Assembly (NCBI GenBank): GCA_034932745.1
Contig: JAYFOJ010000002.1
Span: 62,001 to 126,000 of the forward strand
Length of the DNA: 64,000 nucleotides
Reading direction: 5' to 3'
DNA from: JBAYST01 sp034932745
Lineage (GTDB): Bacteria > Bacillota_I > Bacilli_A > RFN20 > CAG-826
In this document: positions 18,131-28,098 of the stretch, piece by piece
Position numbering within the stretch: the stretch's first letter is position 1
Layout of the letters: each line of letters opens with the position of its first letter
The notes under the pieces: model-generated
The model's database searches: none
The model's input: the letters and a program-made list of their open reading frames with translations, nothing else
What the model was told of the DNA's origin: nothing
Program-made: the position numbers and the translations under genes

Positions 18131-19339
18131 TTACATAATCTGCCTCGTCAATCTTTCAAATAATTCAACATACAACGAGAAGGTTTTCCCACTATCGTAA
18201 CGATTAGCGTTTTCTATACACTCGCTCGACATTTTTGATGTTTCTTCGCAGCACTTTTTAATCGCATCAATCATACTGTCAATGTCATTGCGATCGACTG
18301 CATAACCAGTCTTCCCTTCGATTATTAACTCTTCAGACGCTCCAGAATCTTTTATCACTATAGCCGGAGTTCCAACCGCTTGAGATTCAATTGTTGTCAT
18401 GCCAAAAGTTTCTTGAAGCGAAGGATTGAAGAAGACCGATGCTTTCTTCATCCACGTAATAACCTCGACTCTAGGAATTCTTGGAAGTCGCTCAATATTT
18501 GATACTGTGTCATTACGGCTTTCGACTCCGGCGACGACAAAGTGATAATTGTCGCCCATTTTCTCTGCAACTTTGTTAATAATGTCGAGGCCTTTCGTTT
18601 TAGCCCACGGATACGCTGCGGCAAAGATTAGATGTTTACCAGTCACATCGAAATATTTCGCTGTGCTATCGACAATACCATGCATTTTTTCGATATTGAT
18701 ACCATTAGGAATAACGATATGCTCACACTTTGAAGCAATCGATAACGAAACCATCTCATCTAGCCAATTAGACGCAGATACGATCGTTAGATTATCAAAT
18801 CCCATGAAAATATCTTTTTTGATGTTATAAAGTTCTTGGGTGCGGTCAAAAAACATTGATTTTGGGTATTCGTGAATATACTGACAATCGTGACATCCAG
18901 TCTTCCACTTCTGACAATTGTTATAAATGAAATGGACACATTTACCCGTAAATGGCCAGCAGTCGTGAAATGTCCACACCACCTTAACTCCACTAGTTTT
19001 CAAGTAATTGAGAAGCATTCTAACATTAACACTATATCCATGAAGAGTGGCTAAATGAACAATATCTGGTTTTTCTTTATTCAAGAATTTAATTAGTTTC
19101 TTCGTATTAGCAACATTTTCAAATCCATCGTCTCCAAGAAATTTAGTAATAAAGCGGTTCCATTGACGATTAATTCTTGAAGTATTGAAATTAAAAGTTG
19201 GAATATCTTTTGTTGTTGGATTCATGGTCGCTAAAATAACATCAAAACCAGCGTTTTGCGCTCTTTTCAAAATAGAAATGGCAAGGTTGCCACTCGAACC
19301 GTTATCGCAAAGATTGATTCCAATGATTTTTTTTGCCAT
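18131..19339 (-). CDS. GT4-family glycosyltransferase (colanic WcaC-type)
   Basis: 402 aa, GT-B fold. The N-terminal domain contains the cysteine-bearing acceptor region typical of this subgroup (HDCWPFTGKC, then CQKWKTGCHDC). The C-terminal nucleotide-sugar domain contains NPSLQETFGMTTIESQAVGTP, the GT4 EX7E motif. Last gene of the minus-strand polysaccharide operon, one base after the GT2 gene. The Cys-rich region recurs in the GT at 59479-60699 of the second locus. Donor and acceptor unknown. Confidence 0.88.
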   Translation of the reverse strand: MAKKIIGINLCDNGSSGNLAISILKRAQNAGFDVILATMNPTTKDIPTFNFNTSRINRQWNRFITKFLGDDGFENVANTKKLIKFLNKEKPDIVHLATLHGYSVNVRMLLNYLKTSGVKVVWTFHDCWPFTGKCVHFIYNNCQKWKTGCHDCQYIHEYPKSMFFDRTQELYNIKKDIFMGFDNLTIVSASNWLDEMVSLSIASKCEHIVIPNGINIEKMHGIVDSTAKYFDVTGKHLIFAAAYPWAKTKGLDIINKVAEKMGDNYHFVVAGVESRNDTVSNIERLPRIPRVEVITWMKKASVFFNPSLQETFGMTTIESQAVGTPAIVIKDSGASEELIIEGKTGYAVDRNDIDSMIDAIKKCCEETSKMSSECIENANRYDSGKTFSLYVELFERLTRQIM

Positions 19340-19340
19340 G

Positions 19341-20159
19341 TTATTTCGCCTTTTCTCTAAAAAGAATTGAGTAAACTTTCTCTTTAAATTTTAAAGGAAG
19401 CATGATGAGAATGGTTTGAGAGAAGACGAAGAAAATGTACTCAAACACATTTATCATCTTCAATTGAAGTAATTCTTTTCTTAAATTCTTCATGCTTTTG
19501 CGATAAGTTTTTCCCGCTCTACGCGCACGCATCTGCATGCCGGAACGCATATTGACTAAAACAGATTGAATATTATAAACATTATGATTGCCATGAATGA
19601 ATCTAATCCATAAGTCGTAGTCTTCTAAAAATAAGAAAGAACGATAGTTCCCAACGGCGATGACAGCACTTTTCTTATACATGACAGATGGATGATTAAA
19701 CGGACAACGTTTTTTGGCAAATTTGCGGATCTCGTTATAGTTCTCGGGTACTTTTCTAATACCGATAATATTAGTTTCTTCTCCATCGAATTCGGAAATA
19801 AAACCACCGACTAAGTCGTATTTTTCCATATAAGGAAGCTGTCTTTCGGCGCGATCTACTAAAGAAGCATCATCGCTATCCATGCGCATGACGATTTCGT
19901 TTTTAGTGGCTAGTAAGCCGTTTTGTAAAGCGATACCAAGACCTTCGTTACTTTCTCTTCTAACGATGTTAAACAAGTCACCATATTGGCTTTTAAAGTT
20001 GTTTAAAACGGAGTCTAATTCTTCGGTAAGGGGACCATCACAGACCACCACAAAATCGTTGGTCGGAATTGTCTGAGCTAAAATACTCTCAATGCTGCGT
20101 TTTAAATAAGCAGGATTCTCTTTAAAATAGACCGACATTAATACCGAATAATTATTCAT
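19341..20159 (-). CDS. GT2-family glycosyltransferase
   Basis: 272 aa, GT-A fold: YSVLMSVYFKENPAYLKRSI at the N-terminus, metal-binding MRMDSDDAS (DxD), and the catalytic region FLEDYDLWIRF. The pattern matches AmsE-like rhamnosyl/galactosyl transferases. A membrane-associated amphipathic C-terminus follows. The start overlaps the upstream gene by 8 bases. Confidence 0.9.
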   Translation of the reverse strand: MNNYSVLMSVYFKENPAYLKRSIESILAQTIPTNDFVVVCDGPLTEELDSVLNNFKSQYGDLFNIVRRESNEGLGIALQNGLLATKNEIVMRMDSDDASLVDRAERQLPYMEKYDLVGGFISEFDGEETNIIGIRKVPENYNEIRKFAKKRCPFNHPSVMYKKSAVIAVGNYRSFLFLEDYDLWIRFIHGNHNVYNIQSVLVNMRSGMQMRARRAGKTYRKSMKNLRKELLQLKMINVFEYIFFVFSQTILIMLPLKFKEKVYSILFREKAK

Positions 20160-21441
20160 TTCCGTTTACCTTCTCCTCTACAAGTTTATCGATTTGTTCT
20201 TCAAATATTGCGCAACTATTATTTAATGAAAAGTCTTCATTAAAAACTTTTTGAGCTCTTGACATTATAGATGATAATTCTATTTTTTCATCTTTTAGAT
20301 GCACAAGAATATCTTCTAACTCTTTTTTTGATGTCGCGACTAAGGCACAATTATTCCTAATTAAGTAGTCCATCGCACCAGTTTCCTTATCGCCTATTCC
20401 TAAGACAATTTTTCCATACGATAACGAATCAGCGACTTTCGTCGATAACGAATATCTGACATCAGCAATGCTTTTTTTATCGTCGAGGCTTTCGACGATT
20501 AAAAGTATGTCGGTAAGTGCAACTTTGCTATCGATCATCGAATACGGAATTGTTCCATTAAAGTGAATATTAGATAGTTTAGAAAAAAGACGAGATATTT
20601 TCTTTGAAGGTTGATTTGAATAAACGTCTATTTGATAGTCAAGTCCAAGCTTCTGCAATGTTTCCGCAAGAATAAACAATGTTTTATAACGCGAGTACGC
20701 TAGGTTACCAAAATACGACATTTTCTTAATCGAGTTTGGTTTTTGAAATTCTTGATACTGCTTTTCACTAGCGATGTGAACGGTCTTCCCGTTAACGTTA
20801 AAATACGAATTGTACGCATCTCTAATCTTGTCGTCGACATAGATACAGGAATTGCCTTTAGTGGTAATTAATCTTTTAGCCAGTTTGATGTATTTACGGC
20901 GATAGATGTGATAAAAAGGCGACAAAGAAAAATGATCATTTAAAATATAGTCGTCGCCAATACAAGAGATAATCGGTATCGACAATTTCTTAGAAAAATA
21001 CTCAGCGATTTCGAGGATGAAAAAGTCATTGCTCCAAGCGATGAAGATGACTTCTGGCTTAAATTCATCGACCCATTTTTCTAAAGAATCGGTTAACCAA
21101 TACTTCTTTTTCCAGACTAATTTTCTAATTAGTTTTTGAAAAGGTCCTTTCGTTTTTGAGACTTTGCTCAAGGTAGTATTTAAAATAATTGGGGATTCTG
21201 ATAAGTCAGCATAATTAAAAATTTTCCCCACGTTAATTTTTCTATTAAAGCGTTTTTTTATTAAACGTTCATCGGTGATTTGATATAAAGACTCGCAATG
21301 GCCTTTAGGAGGAATGTTTCGCGAAGAAAAAATTTGACGTAGATTCTCTTTTTTAAAATTATGAAAATAAGATTCAAACGCTCTTGATTGAATATTCTTG
21401 TTATAAGGTTGTGTTCCAACAATTAATATTTTCTTTTCCAT
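20152..21441 (-). CDS. Glycosyltransferase, GT-B type
   Basis: 429 aa. The N-terminus reads KKILIVGTQPYNK. The C-terminal domain holds the nucleotide-sugar region SLSTKVADSLSYGKIVLGIG and a conserved loop LTDILLIVESLDDK. The same blocks occur in the GT at 60701-61996 (STDIILYTESNDF, then AFSTKIPDSLFTGKPFVCY), so the two are paralogues. It lies between the polymerase and GT2 genes; 9 bases separate it from the polymerase gene. Confidence 0.8.
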   Translation of the reverse strand: MEKKILIVGTQPYNKNIQSRAFESYFHNFKKENLRQIFSSRNIPPKGHCESLYQITDERLIKKRFNRKINVGKIFNYADLSESPIILNTTLSKVSKTKGPFQKLIRKLVWKKKYWLTDSLEKWVDEFKPEVIFIAWSNDFFILEIAEYFSKKLSIPIISCIGDDYILNDHFSLSPFYHIYRRKYIKLAKRLITTKGNSCIYVDDKIRDAYNSYFNVNGKTVHIASEKQYQEFQKPNSIKKMSYFGNLAYSRYKTLFILAETLQKLGLDYQIDVYSNQPSKKISRLFSKLSNIHFNGTIPYSMIDSKVALTDILLIVESLDDKKSIADVRYSLSTKVADSLSYGKIVLGIGDKETGAMDYLIRNNCALVATSKKELEDILVHLKDEKIELSSIMSRAQKVFNEDFSLNNSCAIFEEQIDKLVEEKVNGNE

Positions 21442-21450
21442 AATCCACCA

Positions 21451-22596
21451 CTACATAATTGAATACGGATAGATTCCGACTGAACTATTCCTAATGAATG
21501 TTAAGTAGAATAAGAAGAAGAAAATGGCAAAGAAACCGACATATAAGCATATGCGGTAAATTTTATTCTTTTTCGAAGCGATAATATTCGGTAATAAAAC
21601 TACGAACACTTGCATAAAGTACATGCTCGCTCTTGTCAATTGATTAGAAACGGTCGAGAAAGATTCAAATAACAAGGCGACGATGAACAAGAAAAACATG
21701 TAGTCTTTTAATTGAGTTTCTTGTAAGACCGCTTCTTGATCTACTACCACAACTTCTTTATCGTCGAATTTTTTAGTGAAAGGCAACAATTTGACAAACA
21801 GATCGCCGACGAATGTGGTTTTAAGAATTATAAATAAGAACAATCCAACAAAAGTTAAAGCAAAGAATCTTCCGCCGCCACCAGTGGTAATTGGGTAATA
21901 TACAGATGAAATTACGAAGTGAAGGACGAACTGATAGAAGGACGGCGATAAGAGGAAGACGAGGAAGACGAGGAACATTAAGATTACATATTCCTTTAAT
22001 CCAAGTGGACGTTTTCTCATAAATAACGCTAAAAGCATGACAAATGATGTCACGTGGAATAAACAACCGATCAATACGATAATAATGAATGCAATCAAAG
22101 AGAATATTCTCTTTCCTTGTAAATAAACGAACAAACCGATTAAACAAATTGCCATTGCAAGAGCCTGTCTTTGGCCAGACAGATTAAAACCAAAGATGCC
22201 AATCCCTATTAGCATGAAGGCGCTAAACGATATGTTCTTTGAATACTTCCATACAAAGAGTCCAAGTGCGCCATAAACGAATAGGTACAAGAAAATCTGG
22301 AAACCTCTAAATGGAATATGCGCAACTCCGAATATTTTATATAAAAGAACGAAGCCTGGTTCAAAGGAGCGATATCTTAATTCGAAGAATGGTTTCGACG
22401 TAATCGCATTAAAGGCTTCGATGTATGCTTGTGTATCGGTGCCAACAGAATCGGCTTTAATCGCTGAAACCGCAAACAAAACGCCAAAACAAAGAATCAC
22501 TTCGATTAATCTTTCAACTTTTTTATTCTTGATAAATAACTTTAGGAATGGACCAATAAAGGCGATTCCGACCGCTAAAAGTGAGTAAAATATCAT
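21451..22596 (-). CDS. EpsG-family polysaccharide polymerase (Wzy-like)
   Basis: 381 aa with about ten membrane helices. EpsG hallmarks: GTDTQAYIEAFN after the second helix, RSFEPGFVLLYKIF, and FGFNLSGQRQALAMAICLIGL with the conserved Arg-Gln. These proteins polymerise lipid-linked repeat units on the outer membrane face. An insertion (about 270-295, FDDKEVVVVDQEAVLQETQ) is unusually acidic. The gene starts one base after the flippase stop. Confidence 0.85.
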   Translation of the reverse strand: MIFYSLLAVGIAFIGPFLKLFIKNKKVERLIEVILCFGVLFAVSAIKADSVGTDTQAYIEAFNAITSKPFFELRYRSFEPGFVLLYKIFGVAHIPFRGFQIFLYLFVYGALGLFVWKYSKNISFSAFMLIGIGIFGFNLSGQRQALAMAICLIGLFVYLQGKRIFSLIAFIIIVLIGCLFHVTSFVMLLALFMRKRPLGLKEYVILMFLVFLVFLLSPSFYQFVLHFVISSVYYPITTGGGGRFFALTFVGLFLFIILKTTFVGDLFVKLLPFTKKFDDKEVVVVDQEAVLQETQLKDYMFFLFIVALLFESFSTVSNQLTRASMYFMQVFVVLLPNIIASKKNKIYRICLYVGFFAIFFFLFYLTFIRNSSVGIYPYSIM

Positions 22597-22597
22597 A

Positions 22598-25330
22598 TTA
22601 AATCTTTACCTCCCCTTTAACGACATTAACTATTTGTCTCTTCTTTAAGGTTCTCATTCTAATAATGGAAGGGATGAGCAAAATAAGATAGACAGCAAAA
22701 GAAAGCGTCAAACCGATGAATGGCTTGATCGACAAAATAAACCCAAATATACCAATGTATTCAATCGATAACACTGTCAACAAAACTAGAGTATAAGCCA
22801 CCGATATAACAATCATCAAAATTGGCTGTAAAGAGTGTTGTTCTAAAGAAGTCAAAAAGTTTCTTTCGACTTTATTAATTAACACGATGTAAAGAACCGC
22901 TGACAATATGAAAGCTAAAGATGAGACGATAATTCTTGCGGCGTATTGATCATAGAAGAAATTACACGCCGACACTTTATCTTGTAAAGGACTGAAACCA
23001 TCGATGTTTTCAACTGTTCCTGGATACTTAATCGATATGGTCTTGTTCTTCGAGATTGCGCCATTGAGAATCGAAATATAACTAGTTAAAGACACGACAC
23101 CAGGTCTAAACAAAACATCAATGGTTGTATCATATGAATAATATAAAGATGTGTCAAAAGTCGATAAGACGAAACCATTTGGAAAAATATTGCTTATTCC
23201 TTTAACGCAATCGCTTTTAATGACGCCGGCAATTCTCTGCCTAAATTGATAAGGATATGGTTTATATGCGGTACAACCTAGCGTCAAATTTTTCGCCACC
23301 AATCCTTCGTAATCCTTTTGTGCAAGATCTAAAGATGGGTTACTAGCGATAACTTCATCAGCAATATTTTCGGTAACTAGAATGTCGCGTTGATTTTCAA
23401 CCGGTAAATAGGTAGTTAAATAATCCTTGTCTTTTCCAATTACATCTAGTTTGATTCCAATCGAATTAAAGTAGTTTCTCGGAGAAAACATAACGTCGAA
23501 AGAATGACTACCATCTTCTAAAGCAATATCAAGAGGCTTATACTTGCCTTCGACTATTTTACTTTCGAAGAACACCGAGCCTTTTTCTAATAAAGCGGCC
23601 GAAAACACATCTCTAGCATCCTCAAAGAACACACTATAATTCTCGAGTCTATCAGACGATTTTATTTGTCCTAAAGCGTAGTCTTTGTTGTTGGTGACAA
23701 TGTAATCATCTACGACAGCGGCAATATTTTCTATTCGGTCATCGTAAGCAATATTTCCGACTGCGATGGTCGAAGTAAATACGAGTAAAAGACTGACGAA
23801 TATTAATGGGAAAGCTTTAATAAATGAACGCGAATCATTTTTATAGATTTTTGCCTTTTTTGAGAAGTGGATTGTCTTAACTTTAGATTCGATTTTTTTG
23901 ATAACCGGAGCAATAAAACCCTTTAGGTCGTTAATGTTAAAAAGGATCACCAAAACGACAGCTGCTATTCCATATAATAAGAAACCAAATATAACTTGGC
24001 GGCTAAAAACAGCGATTAAATAGAATAAAGCCATTCCAAGCAGCATCAATACTGTGTTACGGATAAACTTTACCTTTAGGTATCGTCTAAGCCACAATAT
24101 GCTGACAAAATAGAAAATAATGTATGTTACAACCGTTGCTAGAGCAATCGATATAGTCGACTTGAAAATAAAGTAAAATAGAGCATTTAAACCAATCGAA
24201 ACACCAAGTATGATTAGACCAATTATCGAATAATCGATATTCTTATTAAGCGTTTTGTAAAAGTTTTGAATGACAATATTTATCGAGGTGGACATAATAG
24301 CACCGACAAACAATACGGTAAGAATCGGAAGCGAATCGATGTATTCTTGTAGGTAATCACCGATGATGACTTTGATTGGGAAATATGCACATAGCAAAAC
24401 TAAAGACAAAGAAACGACGATCGAGTGCATGCTTAAGAAAGACTTACTCAAATTTTCTTTACTCGTTCTTTTTATAACCGGATAAAAAGTATTAGATAAA
24501 GACCCAACTAAAACGGTTACGAGTGCCAGGATGCTATATGCAAATGAGAAAATTGAGAATTCAGCATTAGTGAAGAAAATATTGACGAATTGATGATCGA
24601 CTTGTTGTATGCATATTACAATTGCGTCGGCGACGAGAAGTGGAATTCCAGTTATAAATACTCTTTTTATATCGGACCAAAAAGTCTTTTCAAATTTGAA
24701 TTTGCCGAAAATTAAATCGCGATATGTAAAGATGTACCATATGGCTAAAAATACATATAAAGAAATGTATAAAATTGTGTAGATTTTGTAGTCGACGAAG
24801 TTCTGTTGAAAAATATAATAGAGTGCAAGAACAATTCCCACCACTAAAACTTTTAGAATTGATTGAACAAATATTCGAGCGGAATACTCTTTAAATCTCA
24901 TCGTAATTTGAGAAAGCAGTTGGAAATAAGTCATGATATTAGAACACAAACTATAGATGCCTAAAAATACTAGAATAAACGAGATGTTTTGATCCTTGAC
25001 TATGACGCCTGCGACAATAAAAATTGCCGAAATAGCCAATTCTAGAATTGAGAAAAATCTAAAATAAAACTTGAAACGGTCTTTTGGCAATTCATCTAAG
25101 TCTTTTCCGCCGTATATTAAATAAATGCCGTTAACGAAGCCCAATTGTAAAAAAGTCGTGTATGTTGCATACATCGTAAAAGTCTTGAAAAATCCGTAGT
25201 TTTCTACCCCTAAAACTTTTGGAATTATAAATCCGGCAAGGATTCCAACCAAAAGCAAAACAACGTTAGAAATCGTCACGATGAGGGTATTAGTTGCTAT
25301 CTTTTTAGCGGATATATTGGTCTTATCCAT
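22598..25330 (-). CDS. Fusion of polysaccharide flippase (Wzx) and MacB/FtsX-like permease module
   Basis: 910 aa, almost twice the usual flippase length. Residues 1-465 are a typical Wzx/MOP flippase (ATNTLIVTISNVVLLLVGI, IIPKVLGVENYGFFKTF) that moves lipid-linked repeat units outward. A basic linker (466-502) is followed by one helix (503-525), an extracytoplasmic domain (526-797) and three helices (798-890). That second half follows the MacB/FtsX ABC-permease plan: DILVTENIADEV and RQRIAGVIKSD look like the MacB core domain and the C-tail QIVNVVKGE matches the ending of FtsX permeases. No ATPase gene is adjacent. A TATCAT box lies 7 bases before the ATG and no ribosome site is seen. Confidence 0.8.
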   Translation of the reverse strand: MDKTNISAKKIATNTLIVTISNVVLLLVGILAGFIIPKVLGVENYGFFKTFTMYATYTTFLQLGFVNGIYLIYGGKDLDELPKDRFKFYFRFFSILELAISAIFIVAGVIVKDQNISFILVFLGIYSLCSNIMTYFQLLSQITMRFKEYSARIFVQSILKVLVVGIVLALYYIFQQNFVDYKIYTILYISLYVFLAIWYIFTYRDLIFGKFKFEKTFWSDIKRVFITGIPLLVADAIVICIQQVDHQFVNIFFTNAEFSIFSFAYSILALVTVLVGSLSNTFYPVIKRTSKENLSKSFLSMHSIVVSLSLVLLCAYFPIKVIIGDYLQEYIDSLPILTVLFVGAIMSTSINIVIQNFYKTLNKNIDYSIIGLIILGVSIGLNALFYFIFKSTISIALATVVTYIIFYFVSILWLRRYLKVKFIRNTVLMLLGMALFYLIAVFSRQVIFGFLLYGIAAVVLVILFNINDLKGFIAPVIKKIESKVKTIHFSKKAKIYKNDSRSFIKAFPLIFVSLLLVFTSTIAVGNIAYDDRIENIAAVVDDYIVTNNKDYALGQIKSSDRLENYSVFFEDARDVFSAALLEKGSVFFESKIVEGKYKPLDIALEDGSHSFDVMFSPRNYFNSIGIKLDVIGKDKDYLTTYLPVENQRDILVTENIADEVIASNPSLDLAQKDYEGLVAKNLTLGCTAYKPYPYQFRQRIAGVIKSDCVKGISNIFPNGFVLSTFDTSLYYSYDTTIDVLFRPGVVSLTSYISILNGAISKNKTISIKYPGTVENIDGFSPLQDKVSACNFFYDQYAARIIVSSLAFILSAVLYIVLINKVERNFLTSLEQHSLQPILMIVISVAYTLVLLTVLSIEYIGIFGFILSIKPFIGLTLSFAVYLILLIPSIIRMRTLKKRQIVNVVKGEVKI

Positions 25331-25382
25331 ACTTAAAATGATATATCGTATTTAGGAAATATGAAATATTTTCTACGTCTAT

Positions 25383-26165
25383 TTAATCAGAAATGAATGT
25401 CTTCCCACTTTTTTTCATGCGATTTCGCATTAGCTTTTTGATAAAACTTGGAAGAATAGAAATCAATTTATAATTTATCTGAAGCGCCAAATTCTCTTTT
25501 ACGCTCATAACTTGACGTTGATTTTTCCATAACTTTTCTTTTTTAAGGCATTTCACCGTTTTTCGATCGGCTTTACCTTTGAAAATATAGTTATTTATCT
25601 TGAAAAAGCGATCGTAGGCGAAGTAGGAGTGCATTTCCTTGCAGTTCTTGATGAAGTACATCTCCGCTTCCCACGGATTGATTACGTCGTTTTTGGCAAT
25701 CTCTTGTAAAAGGCGAACCGAGAAAATTGAGGGTTGAAGGTTAACTTTGTATTTGACGTCTTTGTCACGTAACAAAATTTTTGAGCCGACTTTCTTTCCT
25801 TTGTTGCTTCTAAATGGAGAAAACACTTGGCAATAATCTTCGTCGTGTTGTTTTAAAAAATCCACCACTTCCTCAATGCGATTGGTGTTAATTTTACCAG
25901 ACAATAAGTAATCTTCTTCTAAAACTAATACATATTCTGTCTTGATATTAGATAACGCCAATTTAAGCCTTCCAGAATATGAAAGATCTCCATGTGTATT
26001 TAATGTAGTAATTTTTGTCGAATTGATTTTTGCTTCAGATGAAACAAAGTAAGTCTCATAAGGACAGTTTGACCAATACTTTTCGAAAAAATATGGGAAA
26101 AAATCTATCGCATCAGAATATGGATCGTATCCAAAAATCAAAATAGAAATTTTACTTCGATCCAT
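25383..26165 (-). CDS. Putative GT-A glycosyltransferase
   Basis: 260 aa. KISILIFGYDPYSD begins a Rossmann-type strand, and YVLVLEEDYLL provides an acidic DxD-like metal site. The rest is helical and basic. The gene overlaps rfbB by 14 bases and lies 52 bases before the flippase gene. It is most likely a transferase for the dideoxysugar or another residue of the repeat unit, but family membership is only suggested by fold pattern and context. Confidence 0.65.
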   Translation of the reverse strand: MDRSKISILIFGYDPYSDAIDFFPYFFEKYWSNCPYETYFVSSEAKINSTKITTLNTHGDLSYSGRLKLALSNIKTEYVLVLEEDYLLSGKINTNRIEEVVDFLKQHDEDYCQVFSPFRSNKGKKVGSKILLRDKDVKYKVNLQPSIFSVRLLQEIAKNDVINPWEAEMYFIKNCKEMHSYFAYDRFFKINNYIFKGKADRKTVKCLKKEKLWKNQRQVMSVKENLALQINYKLISILPSFIKKLMRNRMKKSGKTFISD

Positions 26166-27168
26166 AGTTATTTTTCATCCATTCATCGTATTCACAAGTC
26201 TCAACTTTTTTAATCCAGTCTTGGTGCTCAATATTCCACTTAATCGTACTTTGAATTCCAGACTCAAAATTATGGGTTGGCTTCCAACCTAATTTAACAA
26301 TTTTTGCTGGGTCGATTGCGTAACGCAAATCATGGCCAGGTCGATCTTTGACAAAGTTGATTAATGTCTTTGGTTTCTTTAATGCTTCAAGAATGATTTC
26401 CACCACTTCTAGATTCGTTTTTTCATTGTGACCGCCGACATTATATATCTCACCACTACGTCCGTTTTTAATGATTAAATCAATCGCATCGCAATGGTCT
26501 TCGACATATAGCCAGTCTCTTATATTTTCACCCTTGCCATATACTGGTAAGTGCTCATTATTAATCGCCTTTTGTATCATTAAAGGAATAAGTTTTTCTG
26601 GATATTGATATGGTCCATAATTGTTCGAACATCTAGAAATAGTGACATCGAGACCAAATGTTCGATGATAGGAAAGAACTAATAAATCTGCGGCAGCCTT
26701 TGAGGCACTATAAGGAGATGATGGTTTTATTTGGCTCATCTCATTAAAGTATTCGTTCTTAGCTTCAAGCGGCAAATCACCATACACTTCATCGGTACTC
26801 ACTTGATGAAATCTTTTAATGCCATATTGACGACAAGCCTCTAATAAGGTTTGCGTTCCCTCGACATTTGTCTTAATAAAAATTTCCGGATGTACGCAAG
26901 CCCGATCGACATGAGTTTCAGCGGCAAAATTAATCACGTAATCAAACTTGTGCTTTTTAAATAGTTCGTCTACTAATGTCTTGTCACAAATATCGCCACG
27001 AATAAATAAATAGTTAGGTTTAATCGCGATTTCTTTAAGAGTTTCTAAATTTCCAGCATAGGTTAAAGCGTCCAAACAGATGAACTCATCATGAGGATAC
27101 TTCTCGACCATTTTAATCAAGTAATTAGCGCCGATAAAACCAGCACCGCCTGTAACTAAGTATTTCAT
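26152..27168 (-). CDS. rfbB: dTDP-glucose 4,6-dehydratase
   Basis: 338 aa, extended SDR enzyme that converts dTDP-glucose to dTDP-4-keto-6-deoxyglucose. NAD-binding GGAGFIGAN, catalytic STDEVYGDL, and YSASKAAADLLV (YxxxK) are all present, with RCSNNYGPYQ downstream. Overlaps the SDR gene's stop by one base (TAATG). Confidence 0.97.
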   Translation of the reverse strand: MKYLVTGGAGFIGANYLIKMVEKYPHDEFICLDALTYAGNLETLKEIAIKPNYLFIRGDICDKTLVDELFKKHKFDYVINFAAETHVDRACVHPEIFIKTNVEGTQTLLEACRQYGIKRFHQVSTDEVYGDLPLEAKNEYFNEMSQIKPSSPYSASKAAADLLVLSYHRTFGLDVTISRCSNNYGPYQYPEKLIPLMIQKAINNEHLPVYGKGENIRDWLYVEDHCDAIDLIIKNGRSGEIYNVGGHNEKTNLEVVEIILEALKKPKTLINFVKDRPGHDLRYAIDPAKIVKLGWKPTHNFESGIQSTIKWNIEHQDWIKKVETCEYDEWMKNNYGSK

Positions 27169-28094
27169 TATTTCACTCCTAAATAATCATTATCTTTTAA
27201 CCACTTAATGGTTATTTTTACCGACTCTTCAAAATTCGATGTTGGTTCAAACTTGCAAACATCCTTGGTTTTTTTAATATCGATTAAACTATAGTTAATA
27301 CTATTTTCTTCTGGGTATACTCCAAAATTGAGTTTTACTTTTTTGTCGATGACATTACCGATATCGACAAATAATTCTTTAAATGTCTTAAGATTTTGAT
27401 GCCCGATATAGTAAGATTCGTTCTTCTCGCCATATAAATAAACCTGATAAAATCCACGAACCACATCGTCGATATATATTAAATCGTAGAGTCCGTCTCC
27501 TTTTATTAAATCTGGAGATATGCCTTGAGCGATTTTAGACATGACGACATTTTGGACAGTCAATGCGCGGTTATTAGGACCATATGCCATCGATAAATAA
27601 ACAGTATTAAACAAGACTGTGGAATTACTGGCTAGAGTTTTGCAAAGCATCTCTGAAGAAAGTTTAGCCATTGCATAATTCATCGTGTTTCGGTAACGAA
27701 TACCTCTATTATGGATGATGGCGTCTTTTGCCTCTAAAACGTTAACAGTAGAGGCCAAAACAAACTTCTGCACCCCTAGTTTTATTGCTAATTCGAAAGA
27801 AATACCAGTGTTTACGACATTAGAATACTGCAATGCATAATCGCTAAATGACTTACCAAAAACTCCTTGCCACGCAAAGTGAAAAAATACATCTGGTTTC
27901 TTATCGATTTGCTCTGCTAGATTCTTATAATCATCAAAGAAAGCTTTAATAACTTTTAAGTTACTACATTTAATATCAGCTAATGAATTCTCATCGGTAA
28001 CAATAGCATAAACAAAGAACTTTTCTTTAAGAAGAAATTCAGTCATTGCTTTACCGATAAAACCATTGGCGCCAGTTACTATTGCTACTTTCAT
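27168..28094 (-). CDS. NAD(P)-dependent sugar reductase/epimerase (probable dTDP-4-ketohexose reductase)
   Basis: 308-aa extended SDR: GANGFIGKA at the N-terminus and catalytic YAMAK. It lacks rfbB-type motifs. In the pathway it is the only candidate for the final C4 ketoreduction of the dTDP-4-keto-deoxysugar. It is encoded between rfbC (4-base gap) and rfbB. The assignment is by position and family, and stereochemistry cannot be read from sequence. Confidence 0.75.
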   Translation of the reverse strand: MKVAIVTGANGFIGKAMTEFLLKEKFFVYAIVTDENSLADIKCSNLKVIKAFFDDYKNLAEQIDKKPDVFFHFAWQGVFGKSFSDYALQYSNVVNTGISFELAIKLGVQKFVLASTVNVLEAKDAIIHNRGIRYRNTMNYAMAKLSSEMLCKTLASNSTVLFNTVYLSMAYGPNNRALTVQNVVMSKIAQGISPDLIKGDGLYDLIYIDDVVRGFYQVYLYGEKNESYYIGHQNLKTFKELFVDIGNVIDKKVKLNFGVYPEENSINYSLIDIKKTKDVCKFEPTSNFEESVKITIKWLKDNDYLGVK

Positions 28095-28098
28095 AATT

